Assembly: GCA_009838035.1 (NCBI GenBank)
Contig: VXSK01000002.1
Location: forward strand, 479,994-543,993
From: Gammaproteobacteria bacterium
Lineage (GTDB): Bacteria > Pseudomonadota > Gammaproteobacteria > Steroidobacterales > Foliamicaceae
Direction of reading: 5' to 3'
Length of the DNA stretch: 64,000 nucleotides
The notes under the pieces were generated by a model. That model did no database searches. It was not told the origin of the DNA and saw only the letters and a program-made list of their open reading frames with translations. Position numbers and translations under genes: made by a program. Of this stretch, positions 27,520 through 36,456 are shown piece after piece; the first letter of the stretch is position 1; every line of letters starts with the position of its first letter.

Positions 27520-28797
27520 ATGACGACAAGACTCTGGCTCGCCGCCGTGACGCTGATCGCGGTGGGCGCGACGGCCGCCCAGGACCAGCCGAATACGCAA
27601 ATGACGCCCGAGGAAATCCAGGCCCGGGTGGACTGGGTCAACGAAGTGGAGGCGCAGGACTTCCACTTCTGGCGGCGCTGGCGCGACCAGCCCGACCAGA
27701 CCGCGTTCCGCCAGCCCCAGACCTGGTACAACCCGATGATCCTGGTGGACGGGGGCGTGTCGCAGCCGTTCTTTCCCGGCGCCGATCCGGACGAGCCGCC
27801 CACCATCGATCCCGAGGCCGTCGCCGCCGCTTCGAGCTACGCCATGGAGCGGGAAACGCAGGCCTTCATGATCTATCACAAGGGCAAGATCCGTCACGCG
27901 GAGTTCATGGAAGGATTTCACGAGAGCTCGCCGATCAGCTCCCATTCGTGGGTGAAGACCCTGCACGGAATCGTCGCCGGCTTCGCGCTGGCCGATGGCG
28001 ACATCGGGAGCCTCGACGATCCGGTCGAGAACTACATCCACGAGTGGAAAGGCGATCCGCGCGGGCAGATCACGGTGCGCCAGGTGCTCCACAACACCAC
28101 CGGCCTGGAACTGCCGTTCGGTCAGCGCGGCCAGGGCCCGCAGCCGTACGCCAAGAGCATGCAACTGGTGGAGGGGAGCGATATTTACGGTACCGTGCTT
28201 TCGTTCGAGCTGGCTGAGGAACCGGGCACGACCTTTGCCCACAACAACCCCAACACGCAGCTCGCCGGCATGATCATCCACCGGGCCACCGGCAGGAACT
28301 TCGCGCACTACCTCGGGGAGAAGTTCTGGCGGCCGCTGGGCGCGCAGCGCGGCGCCATGCGCCTGGATGGCCTGGAGGGCAACGTCATCTCGTATTGCTG
28401 CTTCCTTTCGGCGCCGGCCGACTGGATGCGGGTCGCGCACCTGCTGATGAACGACGGCAAGCTGCCGGACGGCACGCAGCTGCTGCCGGACGGCTGGGTG
28501 GACGAAATGCTCACCGGCTCGGAACCCAATCCGAACTACGGTTTTCAGATCTGGACCGACACGGTGTTCATGGAGCGGCGCCCCTACTACCCGAGCATGC
28601 CCCCGAACTTCGCCAACTATCACTCGGAGCCCTTTGCCGTCGACGACCTGTTCTACCTGGACGGCGGCGGCAAGGTGCGGGTCTGGATCAGCCCCAAGCT
28701 CGACCTCATCGTGCTGCGCATGGGCTATCCGCCGCCGCGCGACAAGGGCTTCGACGAAGCCATCATCCCCAACGCCGTCATTCGCGGCATCCTGTAG
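27520..28797 (+). CDS. Secreted serine hydrolase, beta-lactamase fold (paralogue 2)
   Basis: A 425-residue protein with a signal peptide (MTTRLWLAAVTLIAVGATAAQ). The ATG at 27520 follows GGGAG by seven bases; an earlier ATG at 27502 overlaps the previous stop. SWVK (Ser143, Lys146) is the SxxK motif. Where paralogue 1 has FEYN, this reads FAHNN, so the usual Tyr is replaced by His. An insertion of about 60 residues with WYNPMILVDGG precedes the catalytic domain. It has the same YCC and HSEPFAxDD motifs as the other two, showing common descent. Substrate unknown. Confidence 0.85.
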   Translation: MTTRLWLAAVTLIAVGATAAQDQPNTQMTPEEIQARVDWVNEVEAQDFHFWRRWRDQPDQTAFRQPQTWYNPMILVDGGVSQPFFPGADPDEPPTIDPEAVAAASSYAMERETQAFMIYHKGKIRHAEFMEGFHESSPISSHSWVKTLHGIVAGFALADGDIGSLDDPVENYIHEWKGDPRGQITVRQVLHNTTGLELPFGQRGQGPQPYAKSMQLVEGSDIYGTVLSFELAEEPGTTFAHNNPNTQLAGMIIHRATGRNFAHYLGEKFWRPLGAQRGAMRLDGLEGNVISYCCFLSAPADWMRVAHLLMNDGKLPDGTQLLPDGWVDEMLTGSEPNPNYGFQIWTDTVFMERRPYYPSMPPNFANYHSEPFAVDDLFYLDGGGKVRVWISPKLDLIVLRMGYPPPRDKGFDEAIIPNAVIRGIL

Positions 28798-28802
28798 TTT
28801 TC

Positions 28803-29243
28803 GTGGGCGGTCAGGTGGCGGCCAACCGGAACAAGACTCGTCCAACCGGCGCTGGAGTCGGATCGTTTCTGGACGCCGTTGAAAACGAACGCCGGCGGGA
28901 GGACGCGCGAACGATCAATGCCATGATGGAGCGGATCACCGGCTGGGAGCCGAGGATGTGGGGACCGAGCATCGTGGGATTCGGCGAGTATCACTACCGC
29001 TACGAAAGCGGCCGCGAAGGCGACTTTCTCATCACCGGATTTTCGCCGCGCAAGAATGCGCTTACGATCTACATCATGCCGGGGTTCGCGCGCTACGATG
29101 CGCTGATGGCCAGGCTGGGAAAATTCAAGACGGGCAGGTCCTGCCTGTATATAAACAAACTCGACGATGTGGACCTTTCGGTTCTGGAGGAACTGATTGC
29201 GTCATCCGTGCAATACATGGTCGGGAAATATGGAGCGACATGA
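28803..29243 (+). CDS. DUF1801-family protein
   Basis: About 146 residues from GTG 28803, five bases after the previous stop. The segments INAMMERITGWEPRMWGPSI, VGFGEYHYRYESGREGDFL, SPRKNALTIYIMPGF and GRSCLYINKLDDVDLSVL are the conserved body of DUF1801 (YdhG-like), a small family without established enzymatic function. The start is uncertain because the first 15 residues are not conserved. It is sandwiched in the serine hydrolase cluster and ends one base before the cytochrome gene. Confidence 0.8.
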   Translation: MGGQVAANRNKTRPTGAGVGSFLDAVENERRREDARTINAMMERITGWEPRMWGPSIVGFGEYHYRYESGREGDFLITGFSPRKNALTIYIMPGFARYDALMARLGKFKTGRSCLYINKLDDVDLSVLEELIASSVQYMVGKYGAT

Positions 29244-29244
29244 A

Positions 29245-30090
29245 ATGATCTATCGCGCTGCAGCGGCATTCGCCCTTGCCGCCATCGTATGGCAGTTGCC
29301 GGCTTCGCCCGCCGGCGCGCAGGAGCGCCTGACCCGCGAGGCGCTGGCCGGGGCCGACTACGTGCGGGGCCGGCTGGCCTTTCAGCAGCGCTGCAGCGCC
29401 TGCCACACGCTCGCCGAGGACGCCCTGCACCTGGCCGGACCCAATCTGTGGGAGGTTATCGGCCGGACCGCCGGCACCCGGGAGGAATTCAGCTATTCAG
29501 AAACGCTCAGGGAGGCCGAATTCGCCTGGACGCCGGACCGCGTGGATGAATGGCTTGCCAACCCCGACGACTATCTGCCGGGCAACACGATGCTGATCCC
29601 CGAACCGGTGCCGGATCGGGACCGCCTCCCGATGATCTCGTTCATGATGATGGAAACCGGCGGCGCCGACTGGCCGCGCCCCGAAATCGACATCGCCGCG
29701 CTCGAAACGCCCAGGGGCGAATCGCCCGCCGAGCGCTTCCCGAGCTTCTGGAACCACCTGATGCACAACACCACCCGTTACCGCTGGGTGGACGACGAGC
29801 AGGAATTCGTCTTCGACGCCTACTACAACAAGGACGGCTCGGTCAGTTCCAATATGGAGGGCGTGGACGGCTTCTGGCACATCGACGACCGCGATTTCTT
29901 CTGCTACGCCCTGCAGGGGTTGCCGATACGGCCGAACTACTTCGTCCAGTGCTTCCCGGTGGCGGCCATGGCCATACCGCGCTTCTCCGAACAGTTGTGG
30001 CAATCGCCGATGTACGGCGGAGCGGTACTCTACGGGGGTATTCTTCCCGGCCGGCCGACGGACGACGCGGAGACAGCCGCGCCCGAGTAA
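29245..30090 (+). CDS. Secreted c-type cytochrome with an extra C-terminal domain
   Basis: A 281-residue protein. A signal peptide (residues 1-25) leads into a class I cytochrome c domain with CSACH (50-54) binding one haem; the Met in GNTMLIPEP is the likely second ligand. Residues about 140-281 are an added region (TRYRWVDDEQEFVFDAYYNK, MEGVDGFWHIDDRDFFCYAL) with two further Cys that I cannot assign. The start at 29245 follows GGAG by nine bases. It would carry electrons in the periplasm. Its place between serine hydrolase paralogues suggests a shared oxidative pathway, but that is inference. Confidence 0.82.
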   Translation: MIYRAAAAFALAAIVWQLPASPAGAQERLTREALAGADYVRGRLAFQQRCSACHTLAEDALHLAGPNLWEVIGRTAGTREEFSYSETLREAEFAWTPDRVDEWLANPDDYLPGNTMLIPEPVPDRDRLPMISFMMMETGGADWPRPEIDIAALETPRGESPAERFPSFWNHLMHNTTRYRWVDDEQEFVFDAYYNKDGSVSSNMEGVDGFWHIDDRDFFCYALQGLPIRPNYFVQCFPVAAMAIPRFSEQLWQSPMYGGAVLYGGILPGRPTDDAETAAPE

Positions 30091-30121
30091 GCGTGCGGCC
30101 CCGAAACAAGAAGGAGACAAC

Positions 30122-31402
30122 ATGCTCAAGCGCATACTCAGAGGACTTGCCAAGACCGGCAAGTGGACGCTGATCGTCATTGCCGTAATCGGCGTGCTGG
30201 TCTATCTGCCTTCGCGGCTCGGCTGGTACGGCATCTACGCCAAGCGTTACGTCATCTCGCTGTCCGGCAATCCCATGAGCCCCGCACGCGCCTGGTATGA
30301 CCCGCAGGAATTGGTGGCCGGCAGCGACTTCGTGCCGCTGGAGGCCTGGACGGCGGGTGAAAACCCGATCGATCCGGCCATATACGAGGAAGCCGCCTCA
30401 TGGGCCGGGCAGCAAAGAAGCGATTCGCTGGTGGTGCTCTACAAGGGACGGCTGGCGCATGCCAGTTATTTCAACGACCAGGCCCCCGAGTCTGAATTCA
30501 GCACCCACTCGCTGACCAAGGTCCTGACCTCGATACTCGTGGGCCACGCCATCGCCGACGGCCACATGGAGTCCGTCGATCAGCCGGCTGCGGATTTTCT
30601 TCCGGAATGGGACACGGACGAACGCCGCGGCATCACCGTTCGCGATCTCCTGAACATGGCCGGGGGCCTCGAGGAAACCTTCGCCTTCTATCCGGGCTCG
30701 GCGCGCCTGGCGCGCACGATGGGAACCGACATCGTTACCGCCAACCTCGACGTGGGAATCTACGCGCCCCCGGGAACGGCGTTCTCGCACGCCAATCCCA
30801 ACAGCCAGGTGGCCGGAATCGTGGTGGAGCGCGCGATCGACATGCGTTTCGCCGACTACCTGTCCGAGAAGCTCTGGGAGCCGCTGGGGCTGCGCGACGG
30901 CTGGCTGCTGCTGGACCGCGAGGACGGCATGGTGCACACCGACTGCTGCATGTGGACCGCGATCGAGGACTGGGCGCTCATCGGCCAGGCGCTGATGCAG
31001 AACGGCTGCTACGCGGGCGAGCAGGTCATTCCCGCCGGCTGGGTGGACGAAATGACCACGCCCTCGGCGGCCAACAAAAACTACGGGATGCAGCTATGGC
31101 TGGGAACGTCCCATGAGCCCCTGCGCAAATACGACCCGAGCATCGAGTTCATGGGGAACGTGCATTCGGAGCCGTTCGTGGCCGATGACGTGTTCTTCCT
31201 CGACGGCGCCGGTGACCAGCGGCTTTACATGATCCCGTCGCGGGAACTGGTGATCCTGCGCACCGGGAAGGACGGCCCCGAGTGGGACGACGCCGTGCTG
31301 CCCAACCTGTTCACGCGGGCCGTGGACTCGATCGGTGGCCAGCCCGCGGAAACGCTCCCCACGCGCGCCGACCTGAACGCCGCCTGCCTCGGCTCAGGAT
31401 AG
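30122..31402 (+). CDS. Membrane-anchored serine hydrolase, beta-lactamase fold (paralogue 3)
   Basis: A 426-residue protein with an N-terminal membrane segment (residues about 14-30) and a periplasmic catalytic domain. SLTK (Ser130, Lys133) is the SxxK motif. The second motif reads FSHANPN, with His where Tyr is usual, as in paralogue 2. It shares DCC, NYGMQLWLGT and VHSEPFVADDVFFLDG with the paralogues. AAGGAG precedes the ATG by eight bases. Its end overlaps the convergent bicupin gene by nine bases. Confidence 0.85.
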   Translation: MLKRILRGLAKTGKWTLIVIAVIGVLVYLPSRLGWYGIYAKRYVISLSGNPMSPARAWYDPQELVAGSDFVPLEAWTAGENPIDPAIYEEAASWAGQQRSDSLVVLYKGRLAHASYFNDQAPESEFSTHSLTKVLTSILVGHAIADGHMESVDQPAADFLPEWDTDERRGITVRDLLNMAGGLEETFAFYPGSARLARTMGTDIVTANLDVGIYAPPGTAFSHANPNSQVAGIVVERAIDMRFADYLSEKLWEPLGLRDGWLLLDREDGMVHTDCCMWTAIEDWALIGQALMQNGCYAGEQVIPAGWVDEMTTPSAANKNYGMQLWLGTSHEPLRKYDPSIEFMGNVHSEPFVADDVFFLDGAGDQRLYMIPSRELVILRTGKDGPEWDDAVLPNLFTRAVDSIGGQPAETLPTRADLNAACLGSG

Positions 31403-32251
31403 GTCGTGGCCGACGCAGAGCACTGTGCATCCGCCCTCGCTGGCGGATTCGGCCGGCACGTTTAGCGCCGTTCCGGCGCGCCAGATCAGGAACGCTCCCT
31501 CCCGCAGCGCCAGAACGCGCCGCGCCCCGTTCTCCGTTAGTTGAACGCAGAGGTCGCCGGCAATCACAAACAGCCAGGGCGACGGTCCTTTACCCGGCGC
31601 CTGCACGGGTTCGGGCGATCCGCTCCAGTCGGCGGGAACGTGCACAAGTCTGACCGCGCCGGAGTTCTCTACGGCCTCGGCCAACGGCTTCCGCTTCCAG
31701 CCCGACGCCGAGTCATGCGCCTGCCAGGCGACCTCCGCCGTATCGAACAGCCGGGCGTCGGAAAAATCGGTGCGGTCGGCATCGGCGCTATCATCAAAGG
31801 AAAGTTCAACCGATTCCATCGGAGCGTCCGGTTCGGCCACGCCGGTGCCAGGGCCTGTGTTCCAGTACAGCAGCACGCATCCGGTTTCGGACAGCGGCTC
31901 GGGCATGAGCCCGTGAATGCTCTTCGGCGGCCGGTCCATGAACAGGTGGCGACGGAACACGATCATCTCGCCCTCGCGGTCCCTGGTCGAGGAAAACTCC
32001 CAATGCGGAAAGTCGCCGCCCAGCGCGTAGGCCCGTTCCGTCACGGTCCTGTGGTAATGGCGGTGCGGCAGTTCGATCACCCTCGGTATGGCGCCGGGCG
32101 GCACGTAGTCCATACGGACCTCGGACCGGGTGGCGTCGTCGAAAACCAGCAGCCGGCGCTTGAATCCGGGAATTCCCGGGTTGTCCTCCCAGGGCACAGC
32201 GTTGGTATCAAGGGATGTAAAAGACGCAGCGGTCATCTCTTCATTCTCCAT
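31394..32251 (-). CDS. Two-domain cupin protein
   Basis: About 285 residues from ATG 32251 (AAGG lies eight bases upstream; a Met five codons in is an alternative). Two cupin-like beta barrels are suggested. In the first, VPPGAIPRVIELPHRHYHRT has the His cluster of a metal site and EFSSTRDREGEMIVFRRHLF follows. The second half (WLFVIAGDLCVQLTENGARR, LREGAFLIWRAG) lacks the His residues and is probably non-metal. ChrR-type cupins have a similar plan. Function unknown; it may be a dioxygenase or a sensor. Confidence 0.7.
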   Translation of the reverse strand: MENEEMTAASFTSLDTNAVPWEDNPGIPGFKRRLLVFDDATRSEVRMDYVPPGAIPRVIELPHRHYHRTVTERAYALGGDFPHWEFSSTRDREGEMIVFRRHLFMDRPPKSIHGLMPEPLSETGCVLLYWNTGPGTGVAEPDAPMESVELSFDDSADADRTDFSDARLFDTAEVAWQAHDSASGWKRKPLAEAVENSGAVRLVHVPADWSGSPEPVQAPGKGPSPWLFVIAGDLCVQLTENGARRVLALREGAFLIWRAGTALNVPAESASEGGCTVLCVGHDLS

Positions 32252-32367
32252 TTCACAGACCTTGCCCGGACGGACATCCCGTCCGGCGCGAAGATAACAC
32301 GGGGGGCGCACAAGGCGCCTTGCGCCCGAATGCGAAGTCCAGACTATCCGTAATTTGACGAACAGAC

Positions 32368-32400
32368 ATATGGCCATATACTGCTGGTATGGCCATACCA
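32368..32400. promoter_or_regulatory. Tandem palindromic operators of the vapBC pair
   Basis: Two perfect palindromes share the core TATGGCCATA: ATATGGCCATAT at 32368-32379 and TGGTATGGCCATACCA at 32385-32400. Their centres are 19 bases apart, close to two helical turns. The second covers the antitoxin start codon at 32389. This is the expected layout for cooperative binding by a ribbon-helix-helix antitoxin that shuts off its own operon. Confidence 0.75.
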
Positions 32401-32673
32401 ACTATCAAGTCAACCTATACCCTCGATGTGGGTTCAGTCCGCGCGCTTGAATCGCTGGCGCAGCGATGGAAGGTCTCCAAGTCTGAAGTACTCCGAAGGG
32501 CCATTCGCCTGGCAGCGTCCACTGCTTACCCGGAGAAAGCAGGCCCCCTGCACGCGCTGGACCGATTGCAATCCTCCGTGAGGGAGCGGGGAGTTGATCT
32601 ATCGGGGTGGGAGCAGGAAGTGAACGTGGAGCGCCTCGAAACCGGCAAGCGGGTGCTTTCGAAAACGCAATGA
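32389..32673 (+). CDS. Ribbon-helix-helix antitoxin (VapB-like)
   Basis: A 94-residue protein. STYTLDVGSVRALESLAQRW followed by KVSKSEVLRRAIRLAA is a ribbon-helix-helix DNA-binding domain. The C-terminal half, with GWEQEVNVERLETGKRVL, is the likely toxin-binding tail. The start codon lies inside the second of two palindromes, so its product can block its own transcription. The stop overlaps the toxin start (ATGA). Confidence 0.85.
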   Translation: MAIPTIKSTYTLDVGSVRALESLAQRWKVSKSEVLRRAIRLAASTAYPEKAGPLHALDRLQSSVRERGVDLSGWEQEVNVERLETGKRVLSKTQ

Positions 32674-33044
32674 TCCAGTTGGACACCAGCTTCCTGATTC
32701 GCGCCCTTATCCGCGGGTCGCAGGAAGACCGGAGATTGCGGAGGTGGGTCGAAACCGGCGAACCATTGAGCATGAGCGCAGTTGCCTGGGCCGAACTGCT
32801 GTGCGGGCCACTCACGCCGGATGAGCTGGAATTCGCTGCGGAAGTCGTGGAGCGGCGCCACGAGTTCACGGAGGAGCAAGCCGCAATCGCAGCCCGCCTG
32901 TTCAACGAATCGGGCCGCCGCCGGGGGTCTTTGCCGGATTGCATGATTGCGGCCGCGGCCCTGTTTCACGGCGCGGTCCTTGCCACCGCAAATGAAGCCG
33001 ATTTTCGCCGGCTCGAAGACTCGGGAGTTACCCTGGCGAGCTGA
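32670..33044 (+). CDS. vapC: PIN-domain ribonuclease toxin (VapC)
   Basis: A 124-residue PIN domain. Asp5 (MIQLDTSFLIRAL), Glu42 (VAWAELLCG), Asp in SLPDCMIAA and Asp in ANEADFRRL form the acidic metal site, all intact. It starts within the antitoxin stop. It would cleave a specific tRNA or rRNA when the antitoxin is lost. It is closely matched to family length and pattern, unlike the more divergent PIN toxin near 2.2 kb, with which it shares little sequence. Confidence 0.9.
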   Translation: MIQLDTSFLIRALIRGSQEDRRLRRWVETGEPLSMSAVAWAELLCGPLTPDELEFAAEVVERRHEFTEEQAAIAARLFNESGRRRGSLPDCMIAAAALFHGAVLATANEADFRRLEDSGVTLAS

Positions 33045-33066
33045 TTAGCCTCGATAGCAACGGCGT

Positions 33067-34407
33067 TCAGACGACGCCGTAGGCCAGCATGGCCTCGGCG
33101 ACCTTCGTATAGCCGCCGATATTGGCGCCCCGGCAGTAGTTGATGAAGCCGGACTCTTCGCCATGGCGAACGCACTGTTCGTGAATGTGGCGAATGATGT
33201 CGTGCAGCTTCGTGTTCACCTCTCCGCGGGACCAGCTGAACCGCTGGCTGTTCTGGCTCATCTCCAGTCCCGAAACGGCGACGCCGCCCGCGTTGGCGGC
33301 CTTTCCCGGCATGTGGGGCACGCGGGCCTCCGCCAGGAATTTCATCGCTGCCGGCGTGCTGGGCATGTTCGCGCCCTCGGCGACGGCGCGGCACCCGCCT
33401 TCGACCAGGCTGCGTGCATCCGGCTCGTCGAGCTCATTCTGCGTGGCGCAGGGAAAGGCCAGGTCGCAGGGCACCGCCCAGGGGCGCTCCCCGGCATGGA
33501 AATCGCAGCCGAATTCCTTCGCGTATTCCTCGATTCGGCCGCGCCGCGACAGCTTCAGGTCGTAAACCCAGGCGAACTTGTCCGTGTCGATACCGGCCGG
33601 GTCATGCACGAACCCGGACGAGTCGGAGAGCGTAACGACCTTCGCGCCCATGTGGATCAGCCGCTGGCAGCAATGCAGGGCCACGTTTCCCGAACCCGAT
33701 ACGACGCAGGTCCTGCCGTTCAGTTCCTCGTTCTTCAGCGCCAGCATCTCTTCCATCATGTAGACCACGCCGTAACCGGTGGCTTCCGGGCGCATGTAGG
33801 AGCCGCCGAACTCCAGCGCCTTTCCGGTAAGCACGGCTTCGAAAGCGTTCTGGAGGCGCTTGTACTGGCCGAACAGGTAACCGATTTCCCGATCGCCGAC
33901 GCCGATGTCGCCCGCCGGCACGTCGGTGTTGGGGCCGATGTGCCGGTGCAGCTCGGTCATGAAAGCCTGGCAGAACCGCATGATCTCGGCGTCGGAGCGG
34001 CCCTTGGGGTCGAAATCGGAGCCGCCCTTGGCGCCGCCGATGGGCAGGCCGGTCAGGCTGTTCTTGAAGGTCTGTTCGAAAGCGAGGAATTTCAGGATGC
34101 TCTGGTTGACCGACGGATGGAAGCGCAGGCCGCCCTTGTAGGGCCCGATCGCATTGTTCCACTGGACGCGGTAGCCGCGGTTGATATGGATCCGGCGGCG
34201 GTCGGTTTCCCATACCACGCGGAAGGAAACGACCCGGTCCGGCTCCGCGAGCCGCTCGAATACCCGCGCCTCGCGGAACAGCGGGTTTTCCGCCTCGAAG
34301 GGAATGATGTCGACAGCGACTTCCCGGACCGCCTGGTGGAACTCCGTCTCGCCCGGGTTCCGCCGCACCACGCCGGCCATGAACGATTCGAGCGAGAAGT
34401 CCGTCAT
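33067..34407 (-). CDS. gdhA: NADP-specific glutamate dehydrogenase
   Basis: A 446-residue enzyme that makes glutamate from 2-oxoglutarate and ammonia with NADPH. GPYKGGLRFHPSVN and GGAKGGSDFDPKG contain the substrate-binding and catalytic Lys residues. The Rossmann motif is VSGSGNVALHC. NVALHCCQRLI and VAEGANMPSTPAA are typical of the hexameric biosynthetic class. Length matches E. coli GdhA. It stands alone between the vapC gene (convergent) and the coxE-like gene, whose stop is only six bases upstream, so read-through from the cox cluster is possible. Confidence 0.96.
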   Translation of the reverse strand: MTDFSLESFMAGVVRRNPGETEFHQAVREVAVDIIPFEAENPLFREARVFERLAEPDRVVSFRVVWETDRRRIHINRGYRVQWNNAIGPYKGGLRFHPSVNQSILKFLAFEQTFKNSLTGLPIGGAKGGSDFDPKGRSDAEIMRFCQAFMTELHRHIGPNTDVPAGDIGVGDREIGYLFGQYKRLQNAFEAVLTGKALEFGGSYMRPEATGYGVVYMMEEMLALKNEELNGRTCVVSGSGNVALHCCQRLIHMGAKVVTLSDSSGFVHDPAGIDTDKFAWVYDLKLSRRGRIEEYAKEFGCDFHAGERPWAVPCDLAFPCATQNELDEPDARSLVEGGCRAVAEGANMPSTPAAMKFLAEARVPHMPGKAANAGGVAVSGLEMSQNSQRFSWSRGEVNTKLHDIIRHIHEQCVRHGEESGFINYCRGANIGGYTKVAEAMLAYGVV

Positions 34408-34413
34408 CGCCCC

Positions 34414-35595
34414 CTACTCTAACGCGTCGGCAAGCCCCAGCAGGCTGTGGACGTTGTGGCCCGGGCGATGTTCGTGCACCGCGGGCAGCAGCGCCCGCAC
34501 GCCGCGCGCGCGGGGCTCGAAGTCCTTGTAGCCCAAGAGCGGGTTCAGCCAGATCAGGCGCTTGCAGGACCTGCGCAGGCGCGCCGCCTCGAACCGCAGT
34601 TTTTCCACATAGGCCCGCTCCAGGCCGTCGCTGAACAGCAGCACCATGCCGGGCCGGGCCAGCACCCGGCGCGACCATTGCCGGTTGAACTGGCCCAGGG
34701 CCGAGGCAATGCGGGTGCCACCCTCCCAGTCGGGAGCGGCCTTGAGCGCCGCGCCGGTCGCGACGTCCGCGTCCCTCCCCCGCAGTTCGCGGGTCACCCG
34801 GGTCAGCCGGGTGGCGAAAACAAATGCTTCGACGTTTCGGCGGGCGCTGCACAGCGCGTGGGCGAAATGAATCGCCATGCGCGCATAGGTGGTCATCGAG
34901 CCCGAGACGTCGAACAGCAGCACCAGCGACATCGGTTCGGCGCGGCGCGCCTTGCGCTTCAGCCGCACCAGCTCGCCGCCGGATGCGAGGCCCGCCCGCA
35001 GGGTGGCCTGCAGGTCGATCCGCGGTCCGTGCGCGGCGGCCTTGTAGCGCCGGCCGATGCGCTTGGGGCAGAGCACGCCGCGGCGCAGCAGTTCGCGCGC
35101 CTGGGCTTGTTCCTCCGGCGTCATCTGCGCGAAGTCCGTGGAGGCAAGCCGCTCCTGCGGCGAATAGCCGGCTCCGGCAATGGCCCGCTCGGCGCCGGGG
35201 GCGGCGATCAGGTTGGACGCGCTGTCCATGGCCCGCAGCATCCGCAGCGCGCCGGGCGGAGGCCTGGCCTCGCCCATGGAACGCAGTCCCAGCTCCTGCA
35301 GGTCCCCGAGCCGCGCGAAGGCCGCGGCGTTGCCGAAGAACATCGCAAAGGCGCAGTCGAAAAGCACGCCCTCGGCGGGACCTGCGGTCAGGACCGAGCG
35401 CAGCGCCGCGGAAAACTCGGCGCGATTGCCGATGTCGACGCGCCTGGCGGCCTCGAGGGCCAGCGCGCTCCTGCCCACGCCCAGCGGCAGTCCCGCCGCG
35501 CGCAACGTGCGCACGAAGCTGACGATGCGCTCGGAGAGGCCCGGGACGCCCTCCGCCCCAGGGTCAGGCAGAGGCGGCAAGGAGGCGATCGACAA
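34414..35595 (-). CDS. CoxE-like von Willebrand factor A protein
   Basis: A 393-residue VWA protein of the CoxE group. The MIDAS metal site is DVSGSMTTY near residue 230. Earlier residues form the helical CoxE N-terminal region (RIVSFVRTLRAAGLPLGVGR). It works with the MoxR-type ATPase CoxD, whose gene overlaps it by 32 bases; in carboxydotrophs this pair helps mature the molybdenum/copper site of CO dehydrogenase. It is last in the cox-like cluster. Confidence 0.9.
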   Translation of the reverse strand: MSIASLPPLPDPGAEGVPGLSERIVSFVRTLRAAGLPLGVGRSALALEAARRVDIGNRAEFSAALRSVLTAGPAEGVLFDCAFAMFFGNAAAFARLGDLQELGLRSMGEARPPPGALRMLRAMDSASNLIAAPGAERAIAGAGYSPQERLASTDFAQMTPEEQAQARELLRRGVLCPKRIGRRYKAAAHGPRIDLQATLRAGLASGGELVRLKRKARRAEPMSLVLLFDVSGSMTTYARMAIHFAHALCSARRNVEAFVFATRLTRVTRELRGRDADVATGAALKAAPDWEGGTRIASALGQFNRQWSRRVLARPGMVLLFSDGLERAYVEKLRFEAARLRRSCKRLIWLNPLLGYKDFEPRARGVRALLPAVHEHRPGHNVHSLLGLADALE

Positions 35596-36451
35596 CCGAC
35601 TCGTCGACCTGCTCCAGATCTTCCTGGTACTTCAGCAGGGCGCCGAGGGTTTCCGAGACGGCTTGCGTGTCCACTTCGCGGGCGCCCATGGCCATCAGCG
35701 ATTCCGCCCAGTCCAGCGTTTCCGATACGCCCGGCGACTTGAACAGGCCTTCCCTGCGCAGGCCCTGGACGAACCCGACTACCTTTGCGCGCAGGACCTC
35801 GGGCAGTCCCGGCACGCGGGCCTGGAGGATGCGTGCCTCGGCAGCCTGCGTCGGGTAGTCCACCCAGCAGTAGAGGCAGCGGCGCTTGAGCGCGTCGTGC
35901 ACCTCGCGGGTGCGATTGGAAGTCAGCACGACGACCGGCGCCTCGGGCGCCCGCACCTCCCCCAGTTCCGGAATGCTCATCCGGAAATCGGATAGGAACT
36001 CAAGCAGATAAGCCTCAAACGGCTCGTCGGCCCGGTCCAGTTCATCCACCAGCAGCACCGGCGGCCCCTCGGGACGTGGCGACAGCGCCTTGAGCAGCGG
36101 ACGTTCGATCAGGAATTCGCGGGAATAGAGGCCTTCGGACATCTCGTCCACGCGTTGCTCGGCCTCCGCCAGGCGAATGGCGAGGATCTGGCGGGCGTGG
36201 TTCCATTCGTAGGCCGCGCCGGCCAGGTCCAGGCCCTCGTGGCATTGCAGGCGGATGAGCCGGCGCCCCAGCGCCGCGGCCAGCGCGACGCCCAGTTCGG
36301 TCTTGCCGACGCCGGCCTCCCCCTCCAGGAACAGCGGGCGCTTGAGGCTGAGGGCCAGGAATACGGCGGTGCTCAGACGGTCGCCGGCGATGTAGTCCTG
36401 CCCCTCGAGCAGGCCGCGCACCTGCTCCACGGAGTCCGGTGTGGCGGTCAA
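35564..36451 (-). CDS. CoxD-like MoxR-family AAA+ ATPase
   Basis: A 295-residue AAA+ ATPase. Walker A is GEAGVGKTELG (about residue 45), Walker B is PPVLLVDELDRAD, sensor 1 is VLTSNRTRE and the C-terminal lid is complete. MoxR proteins pair with VWA proteins to remodel target enzymes, here probably the molybdenum hydroxylase encoded upstream. The start is TTG at 36451. It overlaps the coxE-like gene and lies five bases after the coxM-like gene, so all are cotranscribed. Confidence 0.9.
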   Translation of the reverse strand: MTATPDSVEQVRGLLEGQDYIAGDRLSTAVFLALSLKRPLFLEGEAGVGKTELGVALAAALGRRLIRLQCHEGLDLAGAAYEWNHARQILAIRLAEAEQRVDEMSEGLYSREFLIERPLLKALSPRPEGPPVLLVDELDRADEPFEAYLLEFLSDFRMSIPELGEVRAPEAPVVVLTSNRTREVHDALKRRCLYCWVDYPTQAAEARILQARVPGLPEVLRAKVVGFVQGLRREGLFKSPGVSETLDWAESLMAMGAREVDTQAVSETLGALLKYQEDLEQVDESVVDRLLAASA

Positions 36452-36456
36452 ACCTG

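Noticed and set aside
26324..31402. Serine hydrolases as antibiotic-resistance beta-lactamases
   Set aside because: They have the SxxK fold but not the KTG and YxN motifs of true class C enzymes, and their setting is catabolic.
32304..32327. Interrupted inverted repeat GGGCGCA...TGCGCCC between the cupin and vapB genes
   Set aside because: The arms are broken by two unpaired bases and the repeat has no clear relation to either start, unlike the adjacent palindromes.
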